This document shows, piece after piece, positions 1 to 7,118 of a DNA stretch of 33,012 nucleotides. The stretch lies in the NCBI GenBank assembly GCA_017887445.1, contig JAGHIA010000001.1, positions 1 through 33,012 on the forward strand, read 5' to 3'. The stretch's first letter is position 1, and each line of letters starts with the position of its first letter. The DNA is from Fusicatenibacter sp. (GTDB lineage Bacteria > Bacillota > Clostridia > Lachnospirales > Lachnospiraceae). The position numbers and the translations under genes are program-made. The notes beneath the pieces are model-generated. The model saw only the letters and a program-made list of their open reading frames with translations. It was not told the DNA's origin and made no database searches.

Positions 1-74
1 AGGTAGATAGGGCAGAGGTGGAAGCACAGCAATGTGTGGAGCTGACTGTTACTAATCGGTCGAGGGTTTGACCA
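1..74 (+). rRNA. rrl: 23S ribosomal RNA, 3' end (partial)
   Basis: The first bases match the conserved end of bacterial 23S rRNA: the segment with AAGCACAGCAATGTG, then GAGCTGACTGTTACTAAT, then GGTCGAGGGTTTGACC. The gene enters from the left edge, so only about the last 74 bases are here. The exact 3' end is set by analogy with other 23S genes and could be off by a few bases. No 5S rRNA follows; the next RNA gene is tRNA-Trp. Confidence 0.93.
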
Positions 75-203
75 GGAGGCAGGGTGGAAGAGAGTGAAGG
101 AACGGATAAGAAAGAAGTTCCGGAGCGGAAAAGAAAGCCTGCCAGGTCTTGTGTTCCAGATAGAAATGTGGTATGATAAGTGATGTGTACAGTGTGTATG
201 CGG

Positions 204-226
204 TTTTGAAGGTATATCCTTCAAAA
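204..226 (+). other. Perfect hairpin in the 23S to tRNA-Trp spacer
   Basis: TTTTGAAGG and CCTTCAAAA form a 9-bp stem around a 5-base loop (TATAT). It lies 13 bases before the tRNA and has no U-run after it, so it is more likely an RNA-processing structure than a terminator. The remainder of the spacer (75-239) shows no 5S gene, no ORF and no other recognisable element. Confidence 0.5.
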
Positions 227-239
227 AGAATCATGATAC

Positions 240-310
240 AGGGGATTGGTCAAATGGTATGACAGAAGTCTCCAAAACTTTTAGCGGGAGTTCGATTCTC
301 TCATCCCCTG
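240..310 (+). tRNA. trnW: tRNA-Trp (anticodon CCA)
   Basis: A full cloverleaf can be drawn. The acceptor AGGGGAT pairs with ATCCCCT, the D stem is GTC/GAC, the anticodon stem is GAAGT/ACTTT with loop CTCCAAA (anticodon CCA, reads UGG), and the T arm is GGGAG-TTCGATT-CTCTC. The discriminator is G at 310 and the CCA tail is not encoded. It follows the 23S gene with no promoter evident between them, so it is probably co-transcribed with the rRNA operon, and a terminator follows at once. Confidence 0.93.
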
Positions 311-320
311 TTCTTATGAG

Positions 321-360
321 GTCCAAGAAACTATGTAAAACAAAGTTTCTTGGACTTTTT
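321..360 (+). terminator. Rho-independent terminator of the rRNA/tRNA-Trp operon
   Basis: GTCCAAGAAACT (321-332) and AGTTTCTTGGAC (344-355) form a perfect 12-bp stem with an 11-base loop, followed directly by TTTTT. It lies 10 bases after tRNA-Trp and ends the rRNA transcription unit before the convergent DUF5688 gene. Confidence 0.9.
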
Positions 361-452
361 GTTATTTGCCGTGTAAACGATTATCTGTATTTGCCCTATG
401 GTAACGATAATCTGTTTTTGATGGATCCTCCGGACCAGAGATTCTGTATATT

Positions 453-1394
453 TTAGAACATGATCTTGTTGAGCGTACGGCTGTAATAGTACGCCTGATT
501 GGCCAGGATTTCCTGCGGCTCCACCTGCGTATAGTTGATATCCATGACCATTTCTTTCAGGAGATCTCTGTTCACCGTCTGGTCCGCGGGTACGAGGATA
601 CATTCGTGTACGCTACTGGGAAGGATATAGAAATCTCCGCCCAACTGCTCCGCCAGCTGCTCCAGCATACCCGGGTAGCGGATGCAGATGGCGCCGAAGG
701 ATTTTTTCTTGTTTGTCAGTACATACATGGGAAGACGCTTTTCCTCTGTGTCGTCTTCTTGCTGATCTTGCTGATTTTCTTCGCATTGGTCCGCTTCTGT
801 TTCCTCCTGGCTTGCGCAGCCGAGATATTCCTCAATGATTTCCCGAATCGGGCAAAGGCTGGGCGTTAGGTCGGCCACAGTATTCGTCCATGCCTGCCGG
901 TCCAGCGTCTCATTGGTGAGATTCCACATTTCCAGGTGCTTCTTATTGATCAGGATCGTCGCGTCTCCCCGGGTAACAGTGTCAGTCATGAAATAATAGA
1001 CCACCGCCAGGTCCAGATAGGTCCTGTAAGGGATATCTTTCAGAAGTTCTTTGTTCATGCCGATGTTTACCAACTTACAGTAGATATGTTCCCGTACGTT
1101 TTCATAATCGGAAAAATACTCCACGTCCAGGTCTGACAGCGTATCCTCCATTTCATAATAGTTCTGCAGCAGGACTGCCGCCAGGCGGATCACAGATTCA
1201 CCCTTCTGATACCGCTCGTAAAAACTGTCAATATGGATCAGAGGGGTCAGCTTGCTGCCTTTTTTATTGATACTTACCGCGTCACGGGTAATCCCGTTGT
1301 TCTTTTTCAGGGTCTGCAGACATACCTGGTACTTTTCTCCCGCCTGCCGTTCTACTTCCTTTGCCAGCGCATCTTTAAAGTTATTATAGCTCAT
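453..1394 (-). CDS. DUF5688 family protein
   Basis: A 313-residue soluble protein with no signal peptide or membrane segment. Its order of features (N-terminal DALAKEVE helix, NNGITRDAVSI, a central helical part, an acidic Gln/Glu-rich linker at about residues 200-225, then a C-terminal domain starting PMYVLTNKKKSFGA) matches DUF5688 proteins, which are frequent in Lachnospiraceae and have no known function. The ATG at 1394 is chosen because AGGTGG (1404-1409 on the plus strand) lies 9 bases upstream; the TTG two codons earlier would be only 3 bases from that site. The gene converges on the rRNA/tRNA unit and has no clear terminator of its own. Nothing in the neighbourhood suggests a role. 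Confidence 0.85.
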   Translation of the reverse strand: MSYNNFKDALAKEVERQAGEKYQVCLQTLKKNNGITRDAVSINKKGSKLTPLIHIDSFYERYQKGESVIRLAAVLLQNYYEMEDTLSDLDVEYFSDYENVREHIYCKLVNIGMNKELLKDIPYRTYLDLAVVYYFMTDTVTRGDATILINKKHLEMWNLTNETLDRQAWTNTVADLTPSLCPIREIIEEYLGCASQEETEADQCEENQQDQQEDDTEEKRLPMYVLTNKKKSFGAICIRYPGMLEQLAEQLGGDFYILPSSVHECILVPADQTVNRDLLKEMVMDINYTQVEPQEILANQAYYYSRTLNKIMF

Positions 1395-1432
1395 GTGCAA
1401 AAACCACCTTTCCTAATAAAACGTGAGTCAGG

Positions 1433-1460
1433 GTAACTATTCAGGCGGCTGAACAGTTAC
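1433..1460. repeat. 28-bp palindromic repeat, copy 1
   Basis: GTAACTATTCAG and CTGAACAGTTAC flank a 4-base centre (GCGG). One mismatch lies in the 12-bp arms. It lies just upstream of the DUF5688 gene and belongs to the GTAAC/GTTAC-ended family seen at least seven times in this window. Confidence 0.8.
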
Positions 1461-1695
1461 GGCAATGCTCACCTGTGACCATCTGTTTTCGGTTACCGGA
1501 GCGTGTTTGCGAGAAAAGCAAACACACGCAAAGCTGGGACAGATTTTTGGCAGCAGTCAGTAAGCTTGAACTGCTGCAGACATGTACCATGTACCTATGC
1601 CATGTGATACTCTGGGGTAGGCGGAGAACGAGATATAATAGGGGATAAAATTCCAAGCACATTGGAATCAGGCTGTTTTGCGGAGATTGACCGTT

Positions 1696-1723
1696 GTAAC
1701 TATTCAGTTAGCCGAATAGTTAT
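1696..1723. repeat. 28-bp palindromic repeat, copy 2
   Basis: GTAACTATTC and GAATAGTTAT form 10-bp arms (one G-U pair) around AGTTAGCC. Same length and ends as copy 1. Confidence 0.8.
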
Positions 1724-1771
1724 TGAATGCTTTCAATAAGGCAGAAAGTTTTCCTGTGTGGAGAGAAAAGG

Positions 1772-1799
1772 GGAACAGTTCATCCAGCTGAGCTGTTAC
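1772..1799. repeat. 28-bp palindromic repeat, copy 3
   Basis: GGAACAGTTCA and TGAGCTGTTAC arms flank a TCCAGC centre. Same length as copies 1 and 2, with 48 bases separating it from copy 2. Confidence 0.7.
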
Positions 1800-2093
1800 A
1801 GAAAAGGGCATCGGATAAATATCCTGGAAAGCATGGCAGCATGACATGTTGCCTGCGGGAATAAAATATTTTGTTTCAGGAGTTTCGAATGTTTTACGGA
1901 AAAATGGCGACAGCCGCCAGACTACAGAAACGATATTCCCCGGAATTTCGTACGATCTTCCGAAAGGGATTTTCTGTGGTCTTTATTCTATACGATTCCC
2001 CTACCGTTGTCAACAAAAAAATACAAATAAAAGCGCGTGGCGATGAGCCGGATGACGGCCGGCCCTCAATTGATGAAATTTTTTGAGAGGCGG

Positions 2094-2122
2094 TTGACAA
2101 CGTCCGGTGAATGTAGTATGAT
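2094..2122 (+). promoter_or_regulatory. Sigma-A type promoter of tRNA-Arg
   Basis: The consensus -35 TTGACA (2094-2099) and -10 TATGAT (2117-2122) are separated by the ideal 17 bases. Transcription would start near 2130, about 95 bases before the tRNA, and could read through into the gene at 2378 if the intervening terminator leaks. Confidence 0.85.
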
Positions 2123-2224
2123 AACACTGTTGCAGCGCGGGAATGTTTTCCTTGCCCGTGTGCGGCAGAAAATGAATAAGCGTTCAGGAAATACTCGGAA
2201 AGCCTGAGGATTTCATGAATCTAA

Positions 2225-2297
2225 GCGTTTGTAGCTCAGGGGATAGAGCAACGGTTTCCGGTACCGTGTGGCGGGGGTTCGAATCCCTCCAGACGCG
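2225..2297 (+). tRNA. trnR: tRNA-Arg (anticodon CCG)
   Basis: Cloverleaf: acceptor GCGTTTG/CAGACGC, D arm GCTC-AGGGGATA-GAGC, anticodon stem ACGGT/ACCGT with loop TTCCGGT (anticodon CCG, reads CGG), T arm GGGGG-TTCGAAT-CCCTC, discriminator G. The CCA tail is not encoded. It is a single-gene unit with its own promoter and terminator. Confidence 0.95.
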
Positions 2298-2303
2298 TGT
2301 GAT

Positions 2304-2337
2304 AACCCCTATCTCCAGAAATGGAAATAGGGGTTTT
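2304..2337 (+). terminator. Terminator after tRNA-Arg
   Basis: AACCCCTAT (2304-2312) pairs with ATAGGGGTT (2327-2335), with CCA/TGG pairing inside the loop and TTTT at the end. It lies 6 bases after the tRNA. Confidence 0.85.
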
Positions 2338-2377
2338 GTGCATCGTTTTTTAAGATCAGGGAAAGAGAGGATAGAAT

Positions 2378-3085
2378 ATGGCAAAACCAATGTCAAAGAA
2401 AGACCGTTTCAGAGAATGGGTTTCGGACAATCTGCGGTATATGCTGCTGATTCTCGCGATTCTTGTGGTGGTGGGACTGGCGCTTCTGATCGTGCATCTG
2501 GTTTCCTCAAAGTCGGAGGACGGACAAAATAAGACAAAAGCAGAAGTTACCGCCACACCGACGCCGGCAGCGGAATCGGAACAGGTGAATCAGGAAACTG
2601 ACGGACAGACGGCCGCAGAGTTTGCCGCGGAAAATAACGCGCAGGTGAGCGCGGTGGCTGTAAGATATTATACCGCGCTGGCGGCTAAGGATATGGATAC
2701 GGTCAAAAGCTGTGTGGATGCGCTGGCGGCTGAGGACGAGACGCAGATCCTGGAGGAGGATAAGGTAGAGGCTTACAATGATATCATCACCTATACGCTG
2801 GAGGGAGCGGAAGAAGGAACTTATCTGGCATTCGTAAGTTACAACTGCAAGTACAAGGATATTGATACGCAGCTGCCTATGCTGACGGAATTCTACATGT
2901 ACACCAACCAGGAAGGAAATCTTGTGATCGCGTCGGATACGGAGAGCGACGCGGCGATTGCAAAGGCCATGAGCGGCGCCCTGGAGCAGGAGGCTGTGAA
3001 GGCTTTGGTGGGCAACGTGCAGGCTTCCTATGATCAGGCGCTGGAGAGCGACGCTAAACTGAAAGACTATGTGGAAGGACTGTGA
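2378..3085 (+). CDS. Membrane-anchored protein of unknown function
   Basis: A 235-residue protein with a short basic N-terminus (KKDRFREW), one hydrophobic segment at about residues 20-43 (YMLLILAILVVVGLALLIV), a low-complexity Thr/Pro/Ala linker (about 53-65), and an extracytoplasmic domain from about residue 80. The domain part starting VRYYTALAAKDMDTVKSCVD has the look of an NTF2/SnoaL-like fold, but that is a weak inference. It is probably a type II membrane protein with the C-terminal domain outside. GAGAGGA lies upstream of the ATG. It stands between tRNA-Arg and rluF, with a hairpin after it, and the neighbours do not explain its role. Confidence 0.8.
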   Translation: MAKPMSKKDRFREWVSDNLRYMLLILAILVVVGLALLIVHLVSSKSEDGQNKTKAEVTATPTPAAESEQVNQETDGQTAAEFAAENNAQVSAVAVRYYTALAAKDMDTVKSCVDALAAEDETQILEEDKVEAYNDIITYTLEGAEEGTYLAFVSYNCKYKDIDTQLPMLTEFYMYTNQEGNLVIASDTESDAAIAKAMSGALEQEAVKALVGNVQASYDQALESDAKLKDYVEGL

Positions 3086-3106
3086 TCGAAAAGCAGTTGC
3101 GCCGAA

Positions 3107-3131
3107 CGTAACGCCGGCTGCGCCGGTTACG
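3107..3131. repeat. GC-rich palindrome with CGTAAC/GTTACG ends
   Basis: CGTAACGCCGGC and GCCGGTTACG form a long imperfect hairpin around a TGC centre. The outer bases resemble the 28-bp palindrome family but the inner arms differ, so membership is uncertain. Confidence 0.5.
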
Positions 3132-3151
3132 GCTGTGAGGAGCGGCCATGG

Positions 3152-3190
3152 GGCATACACGGTATTAGAGCGTGTATGCCTCTTGTTGTA
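3152..3190 (+). terminator. Probable terminator after the membrane-anchored protein gene
   Basis: GGCATACACG (3152-3161) pairs with CGTGTATGCC (3171-3180) in a perfect 10-bp stem with a 9-base loop, followed by the T-rich TCTTGTTGT. The T-run is broken, so termination may be partial. Confidence 0.6.
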
Positions 3191-3277
3191 TGATGACTTT
3201 TTGCGGGAGCTGCGAGCCTGCTGCCAATGGCTGCAGGGAACAGCGGGCATTAAGAGGACCGGGAAGGAAAGAAAGAG

Positions 3278-3982
3278 ATGAGACTGAATAAATATCTGAG
3301 CGACGCGGGTTTTTGTTCGCGCAGAAAGGCGGACCGTCTGACCGAGGAAGGAAGGGTCACCGTCAACGGCCGGCGGGCAGTGATGGGCGGCCAGGTGGAG
3401 GAGACGGATGTGGTCTGCGTGGACGGGCATGTGGTTGTGCCGGAGCAGAAAAAAGTATATCTGGCGTTCCATAAACCGCGGGGAATTGTATGTACGGCGG
3501 AAAAGCGGGAAAAGAATAATGTGATAGACTATCTGAACTATCCGGTGCGGATCTACCCGGTGGGACGGCTGGACAAAGAGTCGGAAGGGCTGCTTTTACT
3601 GACCAACGACGGCGAGATCGTCAACGGGATCCTGCGGGCAAGAAACTTCCATGAGAAGGAGTACCAGGTCTGGGTGGACCGGCCGGTGACGGAGGAGTTT
3701 CTGCAGCAGATGGCCGCCGGTGTTCCGATCCTGGACACGGTGACGCGGCCCTGCAAAGTGAGGAAGCGAAGGGAAAAGAGTTTTTCCATTGTGCTGACTC
3801 AGGGCCTGAACCGCCAGATCCGCAGAATGTGTGAGGCGCTGGGGTACCGGGTGGAACGGCTGAAGCGGGTGCGGATCATGAACATCCGCCTGGACGGCCT
3901 GGAGCCTGGACAGTACCGGGAGCTGACCGGCGAAGAGCTGGCGGAACTGAAAAGGCAGATCCAGGGGGAGACGGCAGTTTAG
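3278..3982 (+). CDS. rluF: 23S rRNA pseudouridine synthase RluF-type
   Basis: A 234-residue enzyme of the RsuA/RluB/RluF family, which converts uridine to pseudouridine in rRNA (RluF acts on U2604 in Escherichia coli 23S). The N-terminal S4 RNA-binding domain (residues 1-60, RLNKYLSDAGFCSRRKADR) is followed by the catalytic domain. The motif GRLDKESEGLLLLTNDG (about residues 97-113) holds the catalytic aspartate, and QGLNRQIRRMCEALGY is the second family signature. The stretches HEKEYQVWVDRPVTEEF and AAGVPILDTVT are closer to RluF than to RluB from memory of the E. coli sequences, so the choice is likely but not proven. GGAAGGAAAG precedes the ATG. The gene starts soon after the 3152-3190 hairpin and is probably a separate unit. 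Confidence 0.88.
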   Translation: MRLNKYLSDAGFCSRRKADRLTEEGRVTVNGRRAVMGGQVEETDVVCVDGHVVVPEQKKVYLAFHKPRGIVCTAEKREKNNVIDYLNYPVRIYPVGRLDKESEGLLLLTNDGEIVNGILRARNFHEKEYQVWVDRPVTEEFLQQMAAGVPILDTVTRPCKVRKRREKSFSIVLTQGLNRQIRRMCEALGYRVERLKRVRIMNIRLDGLEPGQYRELTGEELAELKRQIQGETAV

Positions 3983-4088
3983 AGTGTGTTTGAAAATTCG
4001 TTCCCGCGGGCAAAGAGCCAAGTAGCCATACTTGCATGGGTATTTGACTCTCAAAATCTGCACACCCTGCTTTGGGTAGATTTTTAGA
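3983..4088. repeat. Structured intergenic element with a large hairpin
   Basis: The 106 bases between rluF and the ligA ribosome binding site begin with GTGTGTTTGAAAATTCGTTCC, which resembles the arm of the inverted repeat at 30715-30803. They contain a hairpin at 4014-4051: arms AGAGCCAAGTAGCCAT and ATGGGTATTTGACTCT, about 14 of 16 positions paired, loop ACTTGC. No U-run follows the hairpin directly, but TTTTT lies near the end (4080-4084). It may end rluF transcription or be a dispersed intergenic element. Confidence 0.5.
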
Positions 4089-4118
4089 AATTTTATCATC
4101 AGACTAGGAGGCTGCGAA

Positions 4119-6068
4119 ATGGATCAGACAAAACGGATGAAAGAGCTGGTTCAGCGTTTGAACCAGGCGTCAAAGGCATATTATCAGGAAGACAGGGAGA
4201 TCATGAGCAACCTGGAGTATGACAGGCTTTACGACGAGCTGGTGGAGCTGGAGAAGGAGACGGGGACTGTGCTGGCCAACAGTCCTACGGTTCAGGTGGG
4301 GTATGAGGCGGTCAACGAGCTGCCCAAGGAGGCCCACGAAAGTCCGATGCTTTCTCTGGACAAGACCAAGGATGTGGAGGTGCTCCGGCAGTTTATCGGC
4401 GGACAGAAATGTCTGCTGTCCTGGAAAATGGACGGACTGACCATTGTTCTCACCTACCGGGGAGGAAGTCTGGAAAAGGCGGTGACAAGAGGAAACGGAA
4501 GCATTGGCGAGGTGGTGACCAATAATGCCAGAGTGTTTGAAAATATCCCGCTGAAGATCCCGTTCCAGGGCGAGCTGGTGCTGCGGGGCGAGGCGATCAT
4601 CACTTACTCGGATTTTGAAAAGATTAACGAAGAAATTGAAGATGTGGACGCGAAATACAAAAATCCCAGGAACCTGTGCAGCGGTTCTGTGCGGCAGCTG
4701 AACAATGAGATCACGGCCAGACGCCATGTGCGGTTTCTGGCGTTTACGCTGGTGCGGGCAGAGGGAGAGACGTTTGAAAACTCTGTGGAGCAGCAGATGC
4801 TGTGGCTCAGACAGCAGGGATTTGAGACGGTGGAATACCGGATGGTGACCGGGGAAACTCTGGATGAAGCCATGGAGTATTTTTCCGGACAGGTGGCGGA
4901 AAATGATTTCCCGTCGGACGGTCTGGTGGTGGTATACGACGACATTGCCTACGGGGAATCTCTGGGTGCCACGTCAAAATTTCCGCGGAACTCCTTTGCC
5001 TTTAAGTGGGCGGACGAACAGAAGGAGACAAGGCTTGTGGAAATTGAGTGGAGTCCGTCGCGGACCGGGCTGATCAATCCGGTGGCGATCTTTGAGCCGG
5101 TGGAGCTGGAAGGGACTACGGTGTCCAGGGCCAGCGTCCATAACATCAGCATTATGAAAAGCCTGGAGCTGGGGATCGGCGACAGGATCCAGGTTTACAA
5201 GGCCAATATGATCATTCCCCAGATCGCGGAAAATCTTACCAGAAGCGGCGTGAAGGAGATTCCGGAGGAATGTCCCGCCTGCAAGGGGCCGACGAGGATT
5301 CAAATGGTCAACGATGTGGAGACGCTTTACTGCACAAATCCGGAATGTCCGGCAAAGGCCATCAAGACGTTTACGCTTTTTGTGAGCCGGGACGCCATGA
5401 ACATTGACGGGTTGTCTCAGGCGACGCTGGAGAAGTTTATCGGGCATGGATATCTTCAGGATTTCGGCGATATTTTTGAGCTGGACCGATACCGGGAGGA
5501 GATTGTCGGGATGGACGGCTTCGGGGAAAAATCCTACGAAAACCTGTGGCAGAGCATCCAGCGGGCGCGCCATACGGTGCTGTGGCGGGTCATCTACGGA
5601 CTGGGGATCTTGAATATCGGCCTGGCCAACGCCAAAATGATCTGCCGGGAGTTCGATTATGACCTGGAACGCATTCGTCATGCCACGGTGGAGGAATTGA
5701 CAGATATCGACGGGATCGGCGAGGTGATCGGGCAGAGCCTTGTCAATTATTTTGCCGATGAGAAGAATAACCAAAAGGTGGATCATCTGATGGAGCACCT
5801 GGAGCTGGAAAAGCCGGAGGAAACGCCGGAGGGACAGAAGCTGTCGGGGATGACCTTTGTGATCACAGGCAGCCTGAATCATTTTGAGAACAGAAGCGAG
5901 ATGAAAAACCGCATTGAGGCTCTTGGAGGGAAGGTGACAGGAAGCGTGACGAAGAAGACCAGCTATCTGGTGAACAACGACACAACGTCTGCTTCCTCGA
6001 AGAACAAAAAGGCGGCGGAGCTTGGGATTCCGGTGATCTCCGAGGAAGAATTTCTCGCGATGATTTAA
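4119..6068 (+). CDS. ligA: NAD-dependent DNA ligase LigA (divergent class)
   Basis: A 649-residue ligase that seals nicks in duplex DNA using NAD+. In order: domain Ia (1-60), adenylation domain with nucleotidyl-lysine K103 in SWKMDGLT, RGEAII, the OB-fold entry with RTGLINPVAIFEPVE, a four-cysteine zinc finger (CPAC and CTNPEC near 387-408), helix-hairpin-helix repeats (MDGFGEKS, IDGIGEVIG), and a C-terminal BRCT domain from about residue 573 (GMTFVITGSL). AGGAGG lies 7 bases before the ATG. The length is normal. Residues usually fixed in LigA are altered: aligned by eye to E. coli LigA, H23 is Y22, D32 is N31, and the acid two places before the catalytic lysine is S101. I recall this substituted class from other Lachnospiraceae, so it is probably functional rather than decayed. 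It may be the only ligase or a paralogue; the window cannot tell. Confidence 0.92.
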   Translation: MDQTKRMKELVQRLNQASKAYYQEDREIMSNLEYDRLYDELVELEKETGTVLANSPTVQVGYEAVNELPKEAHESPMLSLDKTKDVEVLRQFIGGQKCLLSWKMDGLTIVLTYRGGSLEKAVTRGNGSIGEVVTNNARVFENIPLKIPFQGELVLRGEAIITYSDFEKINEEIEDVDAKYKNPRNLCSGSVRQLNNEITARRHVRFLAFTLVRAEGETFENSVEQQMLWLRQQGFETVEYRMVTGETLDEAMEYFSGQVAENDFPSDGLVVVYDDIAYGESLGATSKFPRNSFAFKWADEQKETRLVEIEWSPSRTGLINPVAIFEPVELEGTTVSRASVHNISIMKSLELGIGDRIQVYKANMIIPQIAENLTRSGVKEIPEECPACKGPTRIQMVNDVETLYCTNPECPAKAIKTFTLFVSRDAMNIDGLSQATLEKFIGHGYLQDFGDIFELDRYREEIVGMDGFGEKSYENLWQSIQRARHTVLWRVIYGLGILNIGLANAKMICREFDYDLERIRHATVEELTDIDGIGEVIGQSLVNYFADEKNNQKVDHLMEHLELEKPEETPEGQKLSGMTFVITGSLNHFENRSEMKNRIEALGGKVTGSVTKKTSYLVNNDTTSASSKNKKAAELGIPVISEEEFLAMI

Positions 6069-6074
6069 AGAGGG

Positions 6075-6103
6075 TTGGCGCAGCCAGTGCGCCAGGAAAG
6101 GAG
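6075..6103 (+). repeat. 63-bp RBS-bearing repeat, partial copy (3' part)
   Basis: TTGGCGCAGCCAGTGCGCCA (6075-6094) followed by GGAAAGGAG is the second hairpin and Shine-Dalgarno half of the 63-bp repeat, directly abutting the full copy at 6104. It places AAAGGAG about 5 bases before the TTG at 6109, so it could start translation of the peptide readable through the full copy. Confidence 0.75.
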
Positions 6104-6166
6104 AAAGTTTGGAAGTAAACTTCCAAATCTACCATTATTGGCGCAGCAAGTGCGCCATGAAAGGAG
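6104..6166 (+). repeat. 63-bp RBS-bearing repeat, copy A (upstream of metA)
   Basis: The full copy consists of hairpin 1 (TTTGGAAG-TAAA-CTTCCAAA), linker ATCTACCATTATT, hairpin 2 (GGCGCA-GCAAG-TGCGCC), then ATGAAAGGAG. AAAGGAG ends 5 bases before the metA ATG, so the repeat supplies the metA ribosome binding site. The frame from TTG 6109 is open and runs in frame into metA, which explains a falsely long ORF. Confidence 0.85.
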
Positions 6167-6171
6167 TAAGT

Positions 6172-7092
6172 ATGCCAGTAAAAGTACAGGCCGATCTGCC
6201 GGCCAAAGAAATCCTGGAACAGGAAAATATCTTTGTGATGGATGAAAACCGGGCGATCCATCAGGATATCCGCCCGCTGAAGATTCTGCTTCTGAATCTG
6301 ATGCCCCTGAAGGAGGAAACGGAGCTGCAGCTTCTGCGCTCCCTGTCCAACACGCCTCTGCAGGTGGATGTGACATTTATGGCTATGGCCAGCCATGAGT
6401 CGAAAAATACTTCTACCAGCCATCTGAATACGTTCTACGTTAAATTTGACGATGTGAAAAACAATTATTATGACGGAATGATCATCACCGGAGCGCCGGT
6501 GGAGCAGATTGCGTTTGAGGAAGTGGATTACTGGTCGGAGCTGGTGGAGATCATGGACTGGACGGAAACCCACGTTACCTCCACCATCTTCCTCTGCTGG
6601 GCGGCCCAGGCCAGTCTGTATCATTTTTATGGACTGCAGAAAAGGATGCTCAGTGAAAAGAAATTCGGATTGTTCTGGCATAAGGTGAACAACCGCAAAA
6701 TCCCGCTGGTACGGGGATTTGACGACATGTTTCTGGCTCCCCACTCCCGCCATACGGAGGTTCCCCTGGAGGATATCCGCAGCTGTGAGGCGCTGACGAT
6801 CCTGGCGGAATCGGAGGAAGCGGGATTCTACTTAGGCATGGCGGACAATGGACGGAAGATTTTCGTCATGGGCCATCCGGAGTATGACCGGGTGACGCTG
6901 GCCGGGGAATATAAGCGGGACAGCGATAAGGGACTGCCCATCGATGTGCCAAAGAATTATTTTAAAAACGACGATCCGGCGACAAAGCCTCTGCTGATGT
7001 GGAGGGCCCACGCCAACAATCTTTATACGAACTGGCTGAATTATTATGTATACCAGACGACGCCGTATGCGTTGGATGGTACGCCGTTTTAA
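6172..7092 (+). CDS. metAA: Homoserine O-acetyltransferase MetA
   Basis: A 306-residue enzyme that acylates the hydroxyl of homoserine in the first committed step of methionine synthesis. With the start at 6172, MPVKVQADLPAKEILEQENI matches the family N-terminus, the nucleophile is C142 (FLCWAAQ), and H235 and E237 (GHPEYD) complete the active site, all at the usual family numbers. E111 (TGAPVE) is the residue linked to acetyl-CoA use, where succinyl-CoA enzymes have Gly, so acetyl transfer is predicted. The ORF is open a further 21 codons upstream, but that stretch is the 63-bp repeat. The gene lies 103 bases after ligA and ends at a terminator. No SAM riboswitch or T-box is evident in the short leader, so control by the repeat is possible. 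Confidence 0.95.
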   Translation: MPVKVQADLPAKEILEQENIFVMDENRAIHQDIRPLKILLLNLMPLKEETELQLLRSLSNTPLQVDVTFMAMASHESKNTSTSHLNTFYVKFDDVKNNYYDGMIITGAPVEQIAFEEVDYWSELVEIMDWTETHVTSTIFLCWAAQASLYHFYGLQKRMLSEKKFGLFWHKVNNRKIPLVRGFDDMFLAPHSRHTEVPLEDIRSCEALTILAESEEAGFYLGMADNGRKIFVMGHPEYDRVTLAGEYKRDSDKGLPIDVPKNYFKNDDPATKPLLMWRAHANNLYTNWLNYYVYQTTPYALDGTPF

Positions 7093-7118
7093 AGAAAAAG
7101 TCGGAAAATTTAGATAGA

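Larger units (their letters stand above)
1395..2093. other. Gene-poor spacer rich in palindromes
   Basis: About 700 bases without a convincing gene. Besides three copies of the 28-bp palindrome family (annotated separately) there are further hairpins: GTGTTTGC/GCAAACAC (1503-1525), ATTCCAA/TTGGAAT (1650-1668) and ATTGAA/TTCAAT (1722-1737). Short ORFs exist on both strands but none has a ribosome binding site with a believable product. The right part (1800-2090) shows no structure I recognise. Confidence 0.5.

Noticed and set aside
6109-6171. N-terminal extension of MetA by 21 residues
   Set aside because: The added codons are the 63-bp repeat, the downstream ATG has a good ribosome binding site, and only that start gives the usual MetA numbering (C142, H235, E237).
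6069-6171. SAM riboswitch or T-box before metA
   Set aside because: The gap from ligA is too short and is filled by the repeat; none of the conserved riboswitch or T-box motifs is seen.
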